Below, in pieces: positions 8,075 through 16,767 of a stretch of 64,000 nucleotides of DNA. Position numbers and translations under genes: made by a program. The notes below the pieces were generated by a model that did no database searches, was not told the origin of the DNA, and saw only the letters and a list, made by a program, of their open reading frames with translations. Source of the DNA: an uncultured Blautia sp. (lineage in GTDB: Bacteria; Bacillota; Clostridia; Lachnospirales; Lachnospiraceae); assembly GCA_937900135.1 (NCBI GenBank), contig CALCDJ010000034.1, positions 21,964 through 85,963 on the forward strand. Reading direction: 5' to 3'. Every line of letters begins with the position of its first letter. Position 1 is the stretch's first letter.

Positions 8075-10153
8075 ATGGCAAATTATCTGGTGATTGTGGA
8101 GTCACCTGCAAAAGTGAAAACAATCAAAAAATTTTTGGGGAAAAATTATGAGGTAGAAGCATCCAACGGACATGTGAGGGATTTTCCCAAAAGTCAGTTT
8201 GGAATTGATGTGGAAAATGATTTTGAACCGAAATATATCACGATTCGAGGAAAAGGAGAATTGCTGGCGAAACTTCGCAAGGCAGCCAAGAAGGCAGATA
8301 AGATTTATCTGGCAACGGACCCTGACCGTGAGGGAGAGGCGATTTCCTGGCATTTGATGCAGGCATTAAAGGAAGATCCCAAGAAAATGCATCGAATCAC
8401 GTTCAATGAGATCACGAAGACTGCGGTGAAAGCATCTATCAAACAGGCTCGTGAGCTGAATATGAATCTTGTGGATGCGCAGCAGGCAAGGCGTATGCTG
8501 GACCGCATGGTGGGATATACCATCAGCCCTCTTCTGTGGGCTAAGGTAAAACGAGGATTAAGCGCAGGCCGTGTGCAGTCTGTAGCGCTTCGGATCATCT
8601 GTGACCGTGAGGAGGAAATTGATTCCTTTATTCCGGAAGAATACTGGAGTCTGGATGGGGAATTCCAGATTAAGGGAGAAAAGAAGCCCCTTGTTGCCAA
8701 GTTCTATGGCACAGATAAAAAAATACCGATCCATAACAAAAAAGAAATGGATGCCATTCTGGCAGAACTGGAGGATGCAGAGTGCGAGATTACAGAAGTT
8801 AAGAAGGGAGAGCGAATTAAGAACGCCCCTCTTCCTTTTACCACCAGTACCCTGCAGCAGGAGGCAGCCAAGACTCTGAATTTCTCTACGCAGAAGACCA
8901 TGCGTCTGGCACAGCAGCTTTATGAAGGAATTGATATCAAGGGCAATGGCACAGTGGGTGTGATCTCTTACCTGCGTACTGATTCCACACGAATCTCAGA
9001 AGAAGCAGATACTGCGGCAAGAGCATATATTGAAGAACAGTATGGAGAAGCGTATGTATCCCAGACAGAAAAGGCAGTAAAGAAATCTCAGAAAATCCAG
9101 GACGCTCATGAAGCGATCCGTCCAACGGATATTGCAAGGACACCAGCTATGCTCAAGGAATCTCTTTCCAGAGATCAGTTTCGTCTGTATCAGCTGATCT
9201 GGAAACGGTTTGCGGCCAGCCGTATGGCAGCGGCCCGCTATGAGACGACGTCTGTTAAGATTGGCGTGGGATCTTATGTCTTTACCGTGGCGGCATCCAA
9301 GGTAGTATTTGATGGTTTTCTTTCTGTTTATACAGATGAAGAGGATACCAAGAAGGGCAATGTATTAAACCAGAGTCTGGACAAGGGCATGAAGCTGACT
9401 TTGAAAAGCCTGAAGCCGGAACAGCACTTCACACAGCCGCCTGCTCATTATACAGAGGCGTCGCTGGTTAAGACGCTGGAAGAACTGGGAATCGGACGGC
9501 CAAGTACCTATGCGCCCACCATTACCACCATCATCAGCAGACGATATGTGTCCAAAGAACAGAAAAACCTGTATGTGACAGAACTTGGGGAAGTGGTAAA
9601 CAACATTATGAAGCAGGCATTCCCAAGTATTGTGGATGTGAATTTTACCGCTATGATGGAAGGTCTGTTAGACTGTGTGGAAGCAGGAACGGTTCAGTGG
9701 AAGACAGTTGTGCGGAACTTCTATCCGGATCTGAAGAAGGATGTGGATGCGGCAGAGCAGGAACTGGAAAAAGTAGATATCCAGGACGAAGTTACTGAGG
9801 AGATCTGCGATGTCTGCGGAAGAAATATGGTGATTAAGTATGGTCCCCATGGACGATTTCTGGCATGTCCCGGTTTTCCAGAATGTCGGAATACCAAGCC
9901 GTATTATGAGAAAATCGGTGTGGCATGTCCCAAGTGCGGAAAGGATGTGGTATTAAAGAAAACCCAGAAGGGAAGAAAATACTACGGATGTGTGGACAAC
10001 CCGGAATGCGATTTTATGTCCTGGCAGAAGCCGTCCGCCAAGAAATGTCCAATGTGCGGCAGTTACATGGTGGAAAAAGGAAACAAACTGGTTTGCAGCG
10101 AGGCAACCTGCGGATATGTGGAAGCGAAGCAGAAAGAAGAGCAGGAAAAATAA
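8075..10153 (+). CDS. topA: DNA topoisomerase I
   Basis: This 692-residue type IA topoisomerase relaxes negative supercoils. The TOPRIM domain begins at LVIVESPAKVKTIKKFLG and contains TDPDREGEAISWH. The active-site tyrosine is Tyr299 in SYLRTDSTR. Three C-terminal four-cysteine zinc ribbons follow (CDVCGRNM with CPGFPEC, CPKCGKD with CVDNPEC, CPMCGSYM with CSEATC). The ribosome site is AGGAGAGG. It sits 78 bp after dprA and ahead of codY, an order common in Firmicutes. Confidence 0.97.
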   Translation: MANYLVIVESPAKVKTIKKFLGKNYEVEASNGHVRDFPKSQFGIDVENDFEPKYITIRGKGELLAKLRKAAKKADKIYLATDPDREGEAISWHLMQALKEDPKKMHRITFNEITKTAVKASIKQARELNMNLVDAQQARRMLDRMVGYTISPLLWAKVKRGLSAGRVQSVALRIICDREEEIDSFIPEEYWSLDGEFQIKGEKKPLVAKFYGTDKKIPIHNKKEMDAILAELEDAECEITEVKKGERIKNAPLPFTTSTLQQEAAKTLNFSTQKTMRLAQQLYEGIDIKGNGTVGVISYLRTDSTRISEEADTAARAYIEEQYGEAYVSQTEKAVKKSQKIQDAHEAIRPTDIARTPAMLKESLSRDQFRLYQLIWKRFAASRMAAARYETTSVKIGVGSYVFTVAASKVVFDGFLSVYTDEEDTKKGNVLNQSLDKGMKLTLKSLKPEQHFTQPPAHYTEASLVKTLEELGIGRPSTYAPTITTIISRRYVSKEQKNLYVTELGEVVNNIMKQAFPSIVDVNFTAMMEGLLDCVEAGTVQWKTVVRNFYPDLKKDVDAAEQELEKVDIQDEVTEEICDVCGRNMVIKYGPHGRFLACPGFPECRNTKPYYEKIGVACPKCGKDVVLKKTQKGRKYYGCVDNPECDFMSWQKPSAKKCPMCGSYMVEKGNKLVCSEATCGYVEAKQKEEQEK

Positions 10154-10165
10154 AATTGAAACGAA

Positions 10166-10216
10166 AAAGACAGAACGTGTCCGAAAGATGGCAGAAACGT
10201 TCTGTCTTTGTATTTT
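10166..10216 (+). terminator. intrinsic terminator after topA
   Basis: Perfect 13-bp arms (AAAGACAGAACGT at 10166-10178 and its complement at 10197-10209) are followed by GTATTTTT. Confidence 0.88.
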
Positions 10217-10280
10217 TCAGGAGAGAAAATTACTCTCAGATATCAAACTCTTTTACGGAGAGTGTTTCATGTTGTTATTG

Positions 10281-10295
10281 TATTTTCAGAAAAGC
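10281..10295 (+). promoter_or_regulatory. probable CodY-binding box upstream of codY
   Basis: TATTTTCAGAAAAGC matches 12 of 15 positions of the CodY consensus AATTTTCWGAAAATT, with the central TTTTCAGAAAA fully conserved. It lies 31 bp upstream of the codY -35 element, suggesting autoregulation. Confidence 0.6.
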
Positions 10296-10326
10296 CAAGG
10301 AAAATGACAAAATAGTAAAAAATATC

Positions 10327-10355
10327 TTGCAATAATGGGGTAAAACGTGTAGTAT
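10327..10355 (+). promoter_or_regulatory. probable codY promoter
   Basis: TTGCAA at 10327-10332, a 17-bp spacer and TAGTAT at 10350-10355, about 50 bp before the codY start. Confidence 0.6.
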
Positions 10356-10405
10356 TAAGATAGCAATTCGATATAGAGTAAAAATAGGTGTGAAAGGAGG
10401 ATAAA

Positions 10406-11191
10406 ATGAGCGTTCAGTTGTTAGACAAGACAAGAAAAATCAACAAGCTTTTACACAACAGCAATTCCAGTAAGGTGGTATTTAATGATATTTGTCAGGT
10501 GTTGATGGAGACATTAAGCTCAAATATTCTGGTTTTGAGTAAAAAGGGCAAGGTTTTGGGAGTAAGCCTGTGTCCAGGTGTAGAAGAAATTACAGAATTA
10601 ATTGAGGATAAAGTAGGTGGTTTCGTAGATGGACTGTTGAATGAAAGATTTTTAGGCGTTCTGTCTACAAAAGAAAATGTCAACCTCCAGACATTGGGCT
10701 TTGAGCATGTAGCCAGCAGCTATCAGGGAATTATTAATCCTATTGATATTGCAGGTGAGCGTCTGGGTACTGTATTTATGTATCGCAATGATAGGCCTTA
10801 TGATATTGAGGACATTATTGTCAGCGAATATGGCACAACGGTAGTAGGACTGGAAATGATGCGGGCAGTACATGAAGAAAACGCAGAGGAAGACAGGAAG
10901 CAGCAGGTGGTCAAATCTGCTTTCAATACTTTGTCCTTCTCTGAACTGGAGGCAATCATTCATATCTTTGACGAGCTGGATGGAGAAGAAGGCATTCTGG
11001 TAGCCAGCAAGATTGCAGACAGAGTGGGCATTACCCGTTCTGTTATTGTCAACGCACTTCGTAAATTTGAAAGTGCAGGTGTGATCGAGTCTCGCTCTTC
11101 CGGTATGAAGGGAACGTACATCAAGGTTCTTAATGAAGTGATCTTTGATGAACTGGAAGAGATCAAAGCGCAGAGAAACAAGAAATCATAA
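10406..11191 (+). CDS. codY: global nutrient regulator CodY
   Basis: CodY represses amino-acid, nitrogen and stationary-phase genes when GTP and branched-chain amino acids are plentiful. The 261-residue protein has the N-terminal GAF-like ligand domain (LLDKTRKINKLLHNS at the start) and a C-terminal winged HTH, in which IADRVGITRSVIVNALRK and SRSSGMKGTYIKVLN are near-identical to the Bacillus recognition region. The ribosome site is AAAGGAGGA. A CodY box lies upstream, and terminators isolate the gene on both sides. The neighbouring guaB affects GTP supply, a CodY signal, although no CodY box was seen there. Confidence 0.97.
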   Translation: MSVQLLDKTRKINKLLHNSNSSKVVFNDICQVLMETLSSNILVLSKKGKVLGVSLCPGVEEITELIEDKVGGFVDGLLNERFLGVLSTKENVNLQTLGFEHVASSYQGIINPIDIAGERLGTVFMYRNDRPYDIEDIIVSEYGTTVVGLEMMRAVHEENAEEDRKQQVVKSAFNTLSFSELEAIIHIFDELDGEEGILVASKIADRVGITRSVIVNALRKFESAGVIESRSSGMKGTYIKVLNEVIFDELEEIKAQRNKKS

Positions 11192-11226
11192 AACACAGAT
11201 TTGATCCACCATCCATACGAGAAGAG

Positions 11227-11267
11227 AACTGTCTTTCGCAGAGCAAAGCGGAAGACAGTTTTTTTTC
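11227..11267 (+). terminator. intrinsic terminator after codY
   Basis: An imperfect 13-bp stem (AACTGTCTTTCGC and GCGGAAGACAGTT) is followed by eight T residues. Confidence 0.88.
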
Positions 11268-11386
11268 GCCAGGAAAGGATCATATTTAAATTTTTTAAAA
11301 AAATAAAAAGTTAAGAAAAAGAGAGAAAAAATAAGCATAAATGAGTATATAAGAGAATAGAATAAAAAAAGCAAATCTGAAAAGAG

Positions 11387-11415
11387 TTGCAGAAAACAGG
11401 TGAATTCAATAATAT
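11387..11415 (+). promoter_or_regulatory. groESL promoter
   Basis: TTGCAG at 11387-11392, 17 bp, TAATAT at 11410-11415. The predicted transcription start falls just before the CIRCE operator, the usual arrangement for HrcA control. Confidence 0.7.
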
Positions 11416-11426
11416 AAAGACAGTGA

Positions 11427-11453
11427 TTAGCACTCGAATGAAATGAGTGCTAG
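11427..11453. promoter_or_regulatory. CIRCE operator (HrcA-binding site)
   Basis: TTAGCACTC, nine bases, GAGTGCTAG: eight of nine bases per arm match the CIRCE consensus. It sits at the start of the groESL leader, so groESL should be repressed by HrcA and induced by heat shock. hrcA itself is not in the window. Confidence 0.95.
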
Positions 11454-11493
11454 TAATCGGACGCGGGTTCCAAATTAAAGGAGGAAATAGATC

Positions 11494-11778
11494 ATGACAT
11501 TAGTACCGTTAGGCGACAGAGTCGTATTAAAACAGTTAGAAGCAGAAGAAACTACAAAATCCGGTATCGTACTTCCGGGACAGGCACAGGAGAAACCACA
11601 GCAGGCAGAAGTAATGGCAGTAGGTCCTGGCGGAATGGTAGATGGAAAAGAAGTAAAAATGGAAGTTGCAGTAGGAGATAAGGTAATCTACTCCAAATAT
11701 GCAGGAACCGAAGTAAAAATGGATGGAACCGAATATATCATCGTAAAACAGAATGATATTTTAGCAGTTGTTAAGTAG
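11494..11778 (+). CDS. groES: co-chaperonin GroES
   Basis: This 94-residue co-chaperonin caps the GroEL cavity. It begins LVPLGDRVVLKQLEAEE, contains the mobile loop TKSGIVLPGQAQEKPQQAEVM and ends with the typical EYIIVKQNDILAVV. The ribosome site AAAGGAGGA lies in the leader after CIRCE. groEL follows after 81 bp without a terminator, so the two form one HrcA-controlled operon. Confidence 0.98.
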   Translation: MTLVPLGDRVVLKQLEAEETTKSGIVLPGQAQEKPQQAEVMAVGPGGMVDGKEVKMEVAVGDKVIYSKYAGTEVKMDGTEYIIVKQNDILAVVK

Positions 11779-11859
11779 AGCACTTAACGAATCCCAGCCA
11801 AAGGCGCAGATCGAATTTAGTGAACATTTTATTTTATAGATCAGGAGGAATTTTGTATC

Positions 11860-13482
11860 ATGGCAAAAGAAATTAAATTTGGTGCAGAAGCAAGAGCCGC
11901 ATTGGAAAGCGGTGTAAATCAGTTAGCAAATACAGTAAGAGTAACTTTAGGACCGAAAGGAAGAAACGTAGTTCTTGACAAACAGTTTGGCGCTCCGTTG
12001 ATCACCAACGATGGTGTTACCATTGCAAAAGAGATTGAACTGGAAGACGGATTTGAAAATATGGGCGCTCAGCTGATCAAAGAAGTAGCATCCAAAACAA
12101 ATGATGTAGCCGGTGACGGTACTACAACTGCAACTGTACTTGCTCAGGCAATGGTAAACGAAGGAATGAAGAACCTGGCAGCAGGCGCTAACCCGATCAT
12201 CCTTCGTAAAGGTATGAAAAAAGCAACTGACACTGCAGTAGAAGCAATCAAAAACATGAGCCAGACCATCAGCGGAAAGAAACAGATCGCAAACGTAGCT
12301 GCAATTTCTGCAAGTGATGAGACTGTAGGACAGCTGGTTGCAGACGCAATGGAAAAAGTTTCCAAAGACGGCGTAATCACAGTAGAAGAATCCAAGACCA
12401 TGCATACAGAACTGGATTTAGTAGAAGGTATGCAGTTTGACCGTGGCTATGTATCCGCATACATGTCCACAGATATGGAAAAAATGGAAGCAAACCTGGA
12501 AGATCCATACATCCTGATCACAGATAAGAAGATCAGCAACATCCAGGAAATCCTTCCGCTTCTGGAGCAGGTGGTACAGGCAGGTGCAAAACTTCTCATC
12601 ATCGCAGAAGATGTAGAAGGTGAAGCGCTTACTACCCTGATCGTAAACAAATTAAGAGGAACCTTCCAGGTAGTAGCAGTGAAAGCTCCTGGATATGGCG
12701 ACAGAAGAAAAGAAATGCTGCAGGATATCGCAATCCTTACCGGCGGCCAGGTAATCTCTGAAGAACTTGGTCTGGATCTGAAAGAAACAACTATGGATCA
12801 GTTAGGACGCGCAAAATCCGTAAAAGTAGCAAAAGAAAATACCGTGATCGTAGACGGATGCGGAAATAAAGAAGACATTGCAAACCGTGTAGCTCAGATC
12901 CGCGGACAGATCGAAGAAACAAAATCTGACTTTGACAGAGAAAAATTACAGGAAAGACTTGCAAAACTGGCAGGCGGTGTTGCAGTAATCCGTGTAGGTG
13001 CAGCAACAGAAACAGAAATGAAAGAAGCGAAACTTCGTCTTGAGGATGCTCTTGCAGCAACAAGAGCAGCTGTTGAAGAAGGTATTATCGCAGGCGGCGG
13101 TTCTGCATACATCCATGCATCCAAGGAAGTTGCCAAGATGGCAGCAGGTCTGGAAGGAGACGAAAAGACAGGTGCCAACATTATTCTGAAGGCTCTGGAA
13201 GCTCCTCTGTTCCACATTGCAGCAAATGCAGGACTGGAAGGCTCTGTAATTATCAATAAAGTAAAAGAAGCAGAAACAGGCGTTGGATTTGACGCTCTGA
13301 ATGAAGCTTATGTAGATATGGTAAGCGAAGGAATTCTGGACCCGGCAAAGGTTACCAGAAGCGCACTGCAGAACGCAACAAGCGTGGCATCCACCCTTCT
13401 GACCACAGAATCTGTGGTATCTACCATCAAAGAAGATACTCCTGCAATGCCAGGCGGAAACCCAGGAATGGGAATGATGTAA
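11860..13482 (+). CDS. groEL: chaperonin GroEL
   Basis: The 540-residue ATP-dependent chaperonin subunit carries NDGVTIAKEIELED, the nucleotide-binding VAGDGTTTATVLAQAMV segment and apical-domain hallmarks. It ends with the Gly/Met-rich tail (MPGGNPGMGMM). Length and motifs are ordinary. Its codon use is strongly biased toward GTA, GCA and AAA compared with neighbours, as expected for high expression. A terminator follows at 13534. Confidence 0.98.
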   Translation: MAKEIKFGAEARAALESGVNQLANTVRVTLGPKGRNVVLDKQFGAPLITNDGVTIAKEIELEDGFENMGAQLIKEVASKTNDVAGDGTTTATVLAQAMVNEGMKNLAAGANPIILRKGMKKATDTAVEAIKNMSQTISGKKQIANVAAISASDETVGQLVADAMEKVSKDGVITVEESKTMHTELDLVEGMQFDRGYVSAYMSTDMEKMEANLEDPYILITDKKISNIQEILPLLEQVVQAGAKLLIIAEDVEGEALTTLIVNKLRGTFQVVAVKAPGYGDRRKEMLQDIAILTGGQVISEELGLDLKETTMDQLGRAKSVKVAKENTVIVDGCGNKEDIANRVAQIRGQIEETKSDFDREKLQERLAKLAGGVAVIRVGAATETEMKEAKLRLEDALAATRAAVEEGIIAGGGSAYIHASKEVAKMAAGLEGDEKTGANIILKALEAPLFHIAANAGLEGSVIINKVKEAETGVGFDALNEAYVDMVSEGILDPAKVTRSALQNATSVASTLLTTESVVSTIKEDTPAMPGGNPGMGMM

Positions 13483-13533
13483 GCTTTTCCGGAGCAGGAC
13501 TTCAAAGCGAAGGAAGCATTGGAAATTTCACAG

Positions 13534-13573
13534 ACAAACGGGCACAGCGTCATAGACGCTGGGTCCGTTTTGT
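13534..13573 (+). terminator. intrinsic terminator after groEL
   Basis: Stem ACAAACGGGCACAGCGTC pairs with GACGCTGGGTCCGTTTTGT, with two internal mismatches. The T tract is short, and the element overlaps the next gene's -35 region. Confidence 0.7.
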
Positions 13574-13581
13574 GGTATAAT
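13553..13581 (+). promoter_or_regulatory. probable promoter for the DUF6106-like gene
   Basis: A perfect TATAAT at 13576-13581 lies 17 bp after a weak TAGACG. It overlaps the groEL terminator. Confidence 0.5.
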
Positions 13582-13609
13582 ACTCAGAAATCATACAAGG
13601 AGAAAAGAA

Positions 13610-14113
13610 ATGAGTGATTTATATTCTGAATTACTGGTAAAGAAAGAGCGTACAGCCAAAGACGTAATTATAAAATACGGCCTGATCGCTCTGACTGTAC
13701 TTGCAGCAGCTGCAGGTCTTTTTATTTCACCGCTGATCCTGGTGGTGGCCATAGGTCTTGGAATTGCCTGTTATTTTGTCCTTCCTAAGACAGATCTGGA
13801 ATATGAGTATCTGTTTGTAAATGGAGAAATGGACATTGATGTGGTTATGGCGAAGACCAAGAGAAAAAGAGTAAAAAACATAAACATTCAGGAAGCAGAG
13901 CTGGTAGCACCGCTGAATTCCCACAGACTGGATTACTACAATGGCAATCAGAAATTAAAGGTTCTTGATTATTCATCTGGAAACCCGGAGCACAAACGCT
14001 TTGCAGTAATTACCAGAGATGGTTCAGAAACCTGCAAGATCATCATCGAGCCAGATGATGCTATGGCAGTTTCTATCAAAAATTCAGCACCCAGCAAAGT
14101 TTTTTTGGATTGA
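13610..14113 (+). CDS. DUF6106-like small membrane protein
   Basis: The 167-residue protein has a basic N-terminal head (about 25 residues) and two adjacent hydrophobic helices (about 26-60). A soluble domain follows with LEYEYLFVNGEMDIDVVMAK and a Lys/Arg cluster KRKRVKNI. The YEYxFxNGExDID pattern resembles the DUF6106 family seen next to guaB or groEL in Lachnospiraceae; function is unknown. The stop codon TGA is embedded in the guaB -35 element. The family assignment is from memory of motif shape. Confidence 0.7.
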   Translation: MSDLYSELLVKKERTAKDVIIKYGLIALTVLAAAAGLFISPLILVVAIGLGIACYFVLPKTDLEYEYLFVNGEMDIDVVMAKTKRKRVKNINIQEAELVAPLNSHRLDYYNGNQKLKVLDYSSGNPEHKRFAVITRDGSETCKIIIEPDDAMAVSIKNSAPSKVFLD

Positions 14114-14138
14114 CACCCTTTTTTATTTTTGTTACACT
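14110..14138 (+). promoter_or_regulatory. guaB promoter
   Basis: A consensus TTGACA at 14110-14115, 17 bp, TACACT at 14133-14138. The -35 element overlaps the stop codon of the preceding gene. Confidence 0.75.
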
Positions 14139-14194
14139 AGGAAACAAACTAAAATCAAATGAAATGAATATACAAACATAAGGGAGGAAATGCA

Positions 14195-15649
14195 ATGGGT
14201 ACTATCATCGGTGAAGGCATTACTTTTGATGACGTATTGTTAGTTCCGGCGTATTCAAAGGTGATTCCGAATCAGGTAGATGTGACAACATATTTAACAA
14301 AGAAGGTTAAACTTAACATTCCTATGATGAGTGCAGGAATGGACACCGTTACCGAGCATCGTATGGCGATTGCCATGGCAAGACAGGGAGGTATCGGTAT
14401 CATTCATAAAAATATGTCCATCGAAGCGCAGGCTGAGGAAGTGGACAAGGTAAAGCGTTCTGAGAACGGAGTTATCACAGATCCATTTTATTTATCAGCT
14501 GAGCATACACTTAAAGATGCCAATGATCTGATGGCGAAATTCCGTATTTCTGGTGTGCCGATTACAGAAGGCAGAAAACTGGTGGGAATCATCACCAACC
14601 GTGATCTGAAATTTGAAACGGACTTTAGCAAAAAAATCAAGGAATGCATGACTTCAGAAGGTCTGATCACAGCTAAGGAAGGCATCACCTTGGAAGAAGC
14701 AAAAAAAATTCTTGCAAAATCCCGTAAAGAAAAATTACCCATTGTAGACGAGGATTTCAACTTAAAAGGTCTGATCACCATTAAGGATATTGAGAAACAG
14801 ATTAAATATCCGCTGGCTGCCAAGGATGCACAGGGACGTCTTCTCTGTGGCGCAGCTGTAGGAATTACCTCCAATGTTCTGGCGCGTGTGGACGCTCTGG
14901 TGAAGGCTGCTGTGGATGTGGTTGTTGTGGATTCCGCACATGGCCATTCCGAAAATATCTTAAAGGCTGTACGCCAGATTAAAGATGCATACCCGGAACT
15001 TCAGGTAATCGCTGGAAACGTAGCTACCGGCGCAGCGACCAAGGCTCTGATCGAGGCTGGTGCAGATGCTGTGAAGGTTGGTATCGGACCTGGTTCCATC
15101 TGTACCACACGTATTGTGGCTGGTATTGGTGTACCGCAGATTACCGCAGTGATGGATTGCTATGAGGTTGCCAACCGTTATGGCATTCCGGTAATCGCAG
15201 ACGGCGGTATTAAATACTCCGGCGATATCACAAAGGCCATTGCAGCAGGTGCCAACGTATGTATGATGGGAAGCATCTTTGCCGGCTGTGACGAAAGCCC
15301 GGGAACCTTTGAACTGTATCAGGGAAGAAAATACAAAGTATACCGTGGTATGGGGTCCATTGCAGCGATGGAAAACGGAAGCAAAGACCGTTACTTCCAG
15401 CAGGATGCCAAGAAACTGGTACCGGAAGGTGTGGAAGGCCGTGTAGCATACAAGGGACATGTGGAAGATACGGTATTCCAGCTGATGGGCGGACTTCGTT
15501 CCGGTATGGGATACTGTGGAGCAGAGACCATTGAAGCGCTGAAGACCACTGGTAAATTCATCAAGATTTCTGCAGCTTCCTTAAAGGAATCTCATCCTCA
15601 TGATATTCATATTACAAAAGAAGCGCCAAACTACAGTGTAGATGAATAA
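14195..15649 (+). CDS. guaB: IMP dehydrogenase
   Basis: GuaB oxidises IMP to XMP with NAD+, the rate-limiting step of GTP synthesis. The 484-residue protein has the (beta/alpha)8 barrel split by two CBS domains at about 95-205. The catalytic loop GPGSICTTRIVAGIG has the nucleophile Cys303. The phosphate-binding DGGIKYSGD and the active-site flap YRGMGSIAAM are present. The ribosome site is GGGAGGAAA. Its product feeds GTP, the CodY effector encoded 3 kb upstream. The next gene starts only 5 bases after the stop. Confidence 0.98.
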   Translation: MGTIIGEGITFDDVLLVPAYSKVIPNQVDVTTYLTKKVKLNIPMMSAGMDTVTEHRMAIAMARQGGIGIIHKNMSIEAQAEEVDKVKRSENGVITDPFYLSAEHTLKDANDLMAKFRISGVPITEGRKLVGIITNRDLKFETDFSKKIKECMTSEGLITAKEGITLEEAKKILAKSRKEKLPIVDEDFNLKGLITIKDIEKQIKYPLAAKDAQGRLLCGAAVGITSNVLARVDALVKAAVDVVVVDSAHGHSENILKAVRQIKDAYPELQVIAGNVATGAATKALIEAGADAVKVGIGPGSICTTRIVAGIGVPQITAVMDCYEVANRYGIPVIADGGIKYSGDITKAIAAGANVCMMGSIFAGCDESPGTFELYQGRKYKVYRGMGSIAAMENGSKDRYFQQDAKKLVPEGVEGRVAYKGHVEDTVFQLMGGLRSGMGYCGAETIEALKTTGKFIKISAASLKESHPHDIHITKEAPNYSVDE

Positions 15650-15654
15650 TAAAA

Positions 15655-16476
15655 ATGAAAGAATCGAAAAGAACTCATACAAATAAAAAAAGTTCAAACA
15701 AAACAGCAAGACCTGCTCATATGCGCAGGTCTTCTGCTGTTTCTGGAAGTTCTCGATCCACAGCCAGAAGAAAACGTGTTTTGCGAAGAAATCTGGGAAT
15801 CGGTATTACCTGTGGAATCCTCCTTTGCCTTCTGGTCTTTATGGGGAAAACCGTCCTTCAGAGAGCCAATGAACGGGATGAGAGAGAACTGCAGGAACTG
15901 GTACAGGAGGAAAACGGTCCTCTTCTGTGGCAGAAGCAGGGCGCTCCCTATATTGACGTACAGCTTTTAACGCCCAATGAATATTCCAGACCACAGATTC
16001 CCATGGAATCGGTGCAGTACATAGCCATCCATTATACGGCAAACCCAGGCGCAGGAGCCATGGCCAACCGGAATTATTTTGAGAATTTATCAACGACCAG
16101 AGAGACAAAGGTCAGCAGCCATTTTGTGGTGGGACTGGAAGGAGAAGTGGTGCAGTGTATTCCCACGGCGGAAATTTCCTATGCGACCAATGAGCGGAAT
16201 GTGGATACCATTTCCATTGAAAACTGCCACCCAGATGAGACAGGTGCTTTTAATGATGCCACATATGACTCTACAGTGAAGTTGGCTGCCTGGCTGTGTA
16301 CACGATTTGGTCTTACCCAGGATCAGGTGATCCGTCACTATGATGTCACTGGAAAGAGCTGTCCAAAATATTATGTAGAACATCCGGAAGCCTGGGAACA
16401 GATGAAGGAAGATATTCGGATTCAGATTCAGGAGGACTACGCATTGCAGGAAAAACTTCAAAATTCCTCTGGCTGA
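15655..16476 (+). CDS. membrane-anchored N-acetylmuramoyl-L-alanine amidase (Amidase_2)
   Basis: This 273-residue protein has a Ser/Arg/Lys-rich cytoplasmic head (about 1-45), one transmembrane helix (LGIGITCGILLCLLVFMG) and an extracellular Amidase_2/AmpD-type zinc domain. Probable zinc ligands are His in YIAIHYTANPG and His in VIRHYDVTGKSCP. It should cleave the bond between MurNAc and the stem peptide in peptidoglycan. The ATG at 15655 has no clear ribosome site. A later ATG at 15721 would remove much of the head, and a strong stem-loop spans 15701-15742. The N-terminus is therefore uncertain. Confidence 0.88.
   Translation: MKESKRTHTNKKSSNKTARPAHMRRSSAVSGSSRSTARRKRVLRRNLGIGITCGILLCLLVFMGKTVLQRANERDERELQELVQEENGPLLWQKQGAPYIDVQLLTPNEYSRPQIPMESVQYIAIHYTANPGAGAMANRNYFENLSTTRETKVSSHFVVGLEGEVVQCIPTAEISYATNERNVDTISIENCHPDETGAFNDATYDSTVKLAAWLCTRFGLTQDQVIRHYDVTGKSCPKYYVEHPEAWEQMKEDIRIQIQEDYALQEKLQNSSG
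15701..15742 (+). terminator. stem-loop at the start of the amidase gene
   Basis: AAACAGCAAGACCTGC pairs with GCAGGTCTTCTGCTGTTT with a two-base bulge and a nine-base loop. It may attenuate or terminate guaB transcription, but the T tract is poor and it lies inside the longest amidase frame. Confidence 0.4.
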
Positions 16477-16558
16477 AACTCCCCTCTGTTACCTTTGTAT
16501 AGAAATGAGTTCTCAGGAGATGTTTCTGTAGAAAAAATACCGAAAATTTTTTTCTCTC

Positions 16559-16587
16559 TTGAAAATAGAAGACAAGTATTGTAAACT
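16559..16587 (+). promoter_or_regulatory. promoter for the ZTP riboswitch and purine genes
   Basis: TTGAAA at 16559-16564, 17 bp, TAAACT at 16582-16587. Transcription would start about ten bases before the aptamer. Confidence 0.6.
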
Positions 16588-16597
16588 AAAGACAGTA

Positions 16598-16670
16598 GCT
16601 GCATGACTGGCGGAAGTAGGAGTACCTACAGGGAGTGCAGCGGAAACTTTGTGCCGACCGCCTGGGCAGC
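16598..16670 (+). promoter_or_regulatory. ZTP (pfl-type) riboswitch aptamer
   Basis: The segment carries the pfl hallmarks: a 5' stem with GACTGGCGG, a hairpin and GGGAGTGC, then the conserved CCGACCGCCTGGGCA. ZTP and ZMP build up when 10-formyl-THF is short. The genes below it make and use the AICAR transformylase reaction, which consumes ZMP and 10-formyl-THF. Ligand binding should free the transcript from the overlapping terminator at 16660. Confidence 0.9.
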
Positions 16671-16702
16671 CTGGAAACAGAAGGGCTGCCCAGGCGTTTT
16701 TT
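16660..16702 (+). terminator. riboswitch expression-platform terminator
   Basis: GCCTGGGCAGCC and GGCTGCCCAGGC form a perfect 12-bp stem followed by six T residues. Its 5' arm is the 3' conserved strand of the ZTP aptamer, so aptamer folding and termination exclude each other. Confidence 0.9.
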
Positions 16703-16767
16703 CATTTAATAAGGAAGTGGAAGAGGATTCATCCACTTTTTTACCACAAAGAAAAGGAGAACAGATT

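Noticed and set aside
16603..16767. N-terminal extension of the IMP cyclohydrolase
   Set aside because: It would translate through the ZTP aptamer and its terminator. The ATG at 16768 has a good ribosome site.
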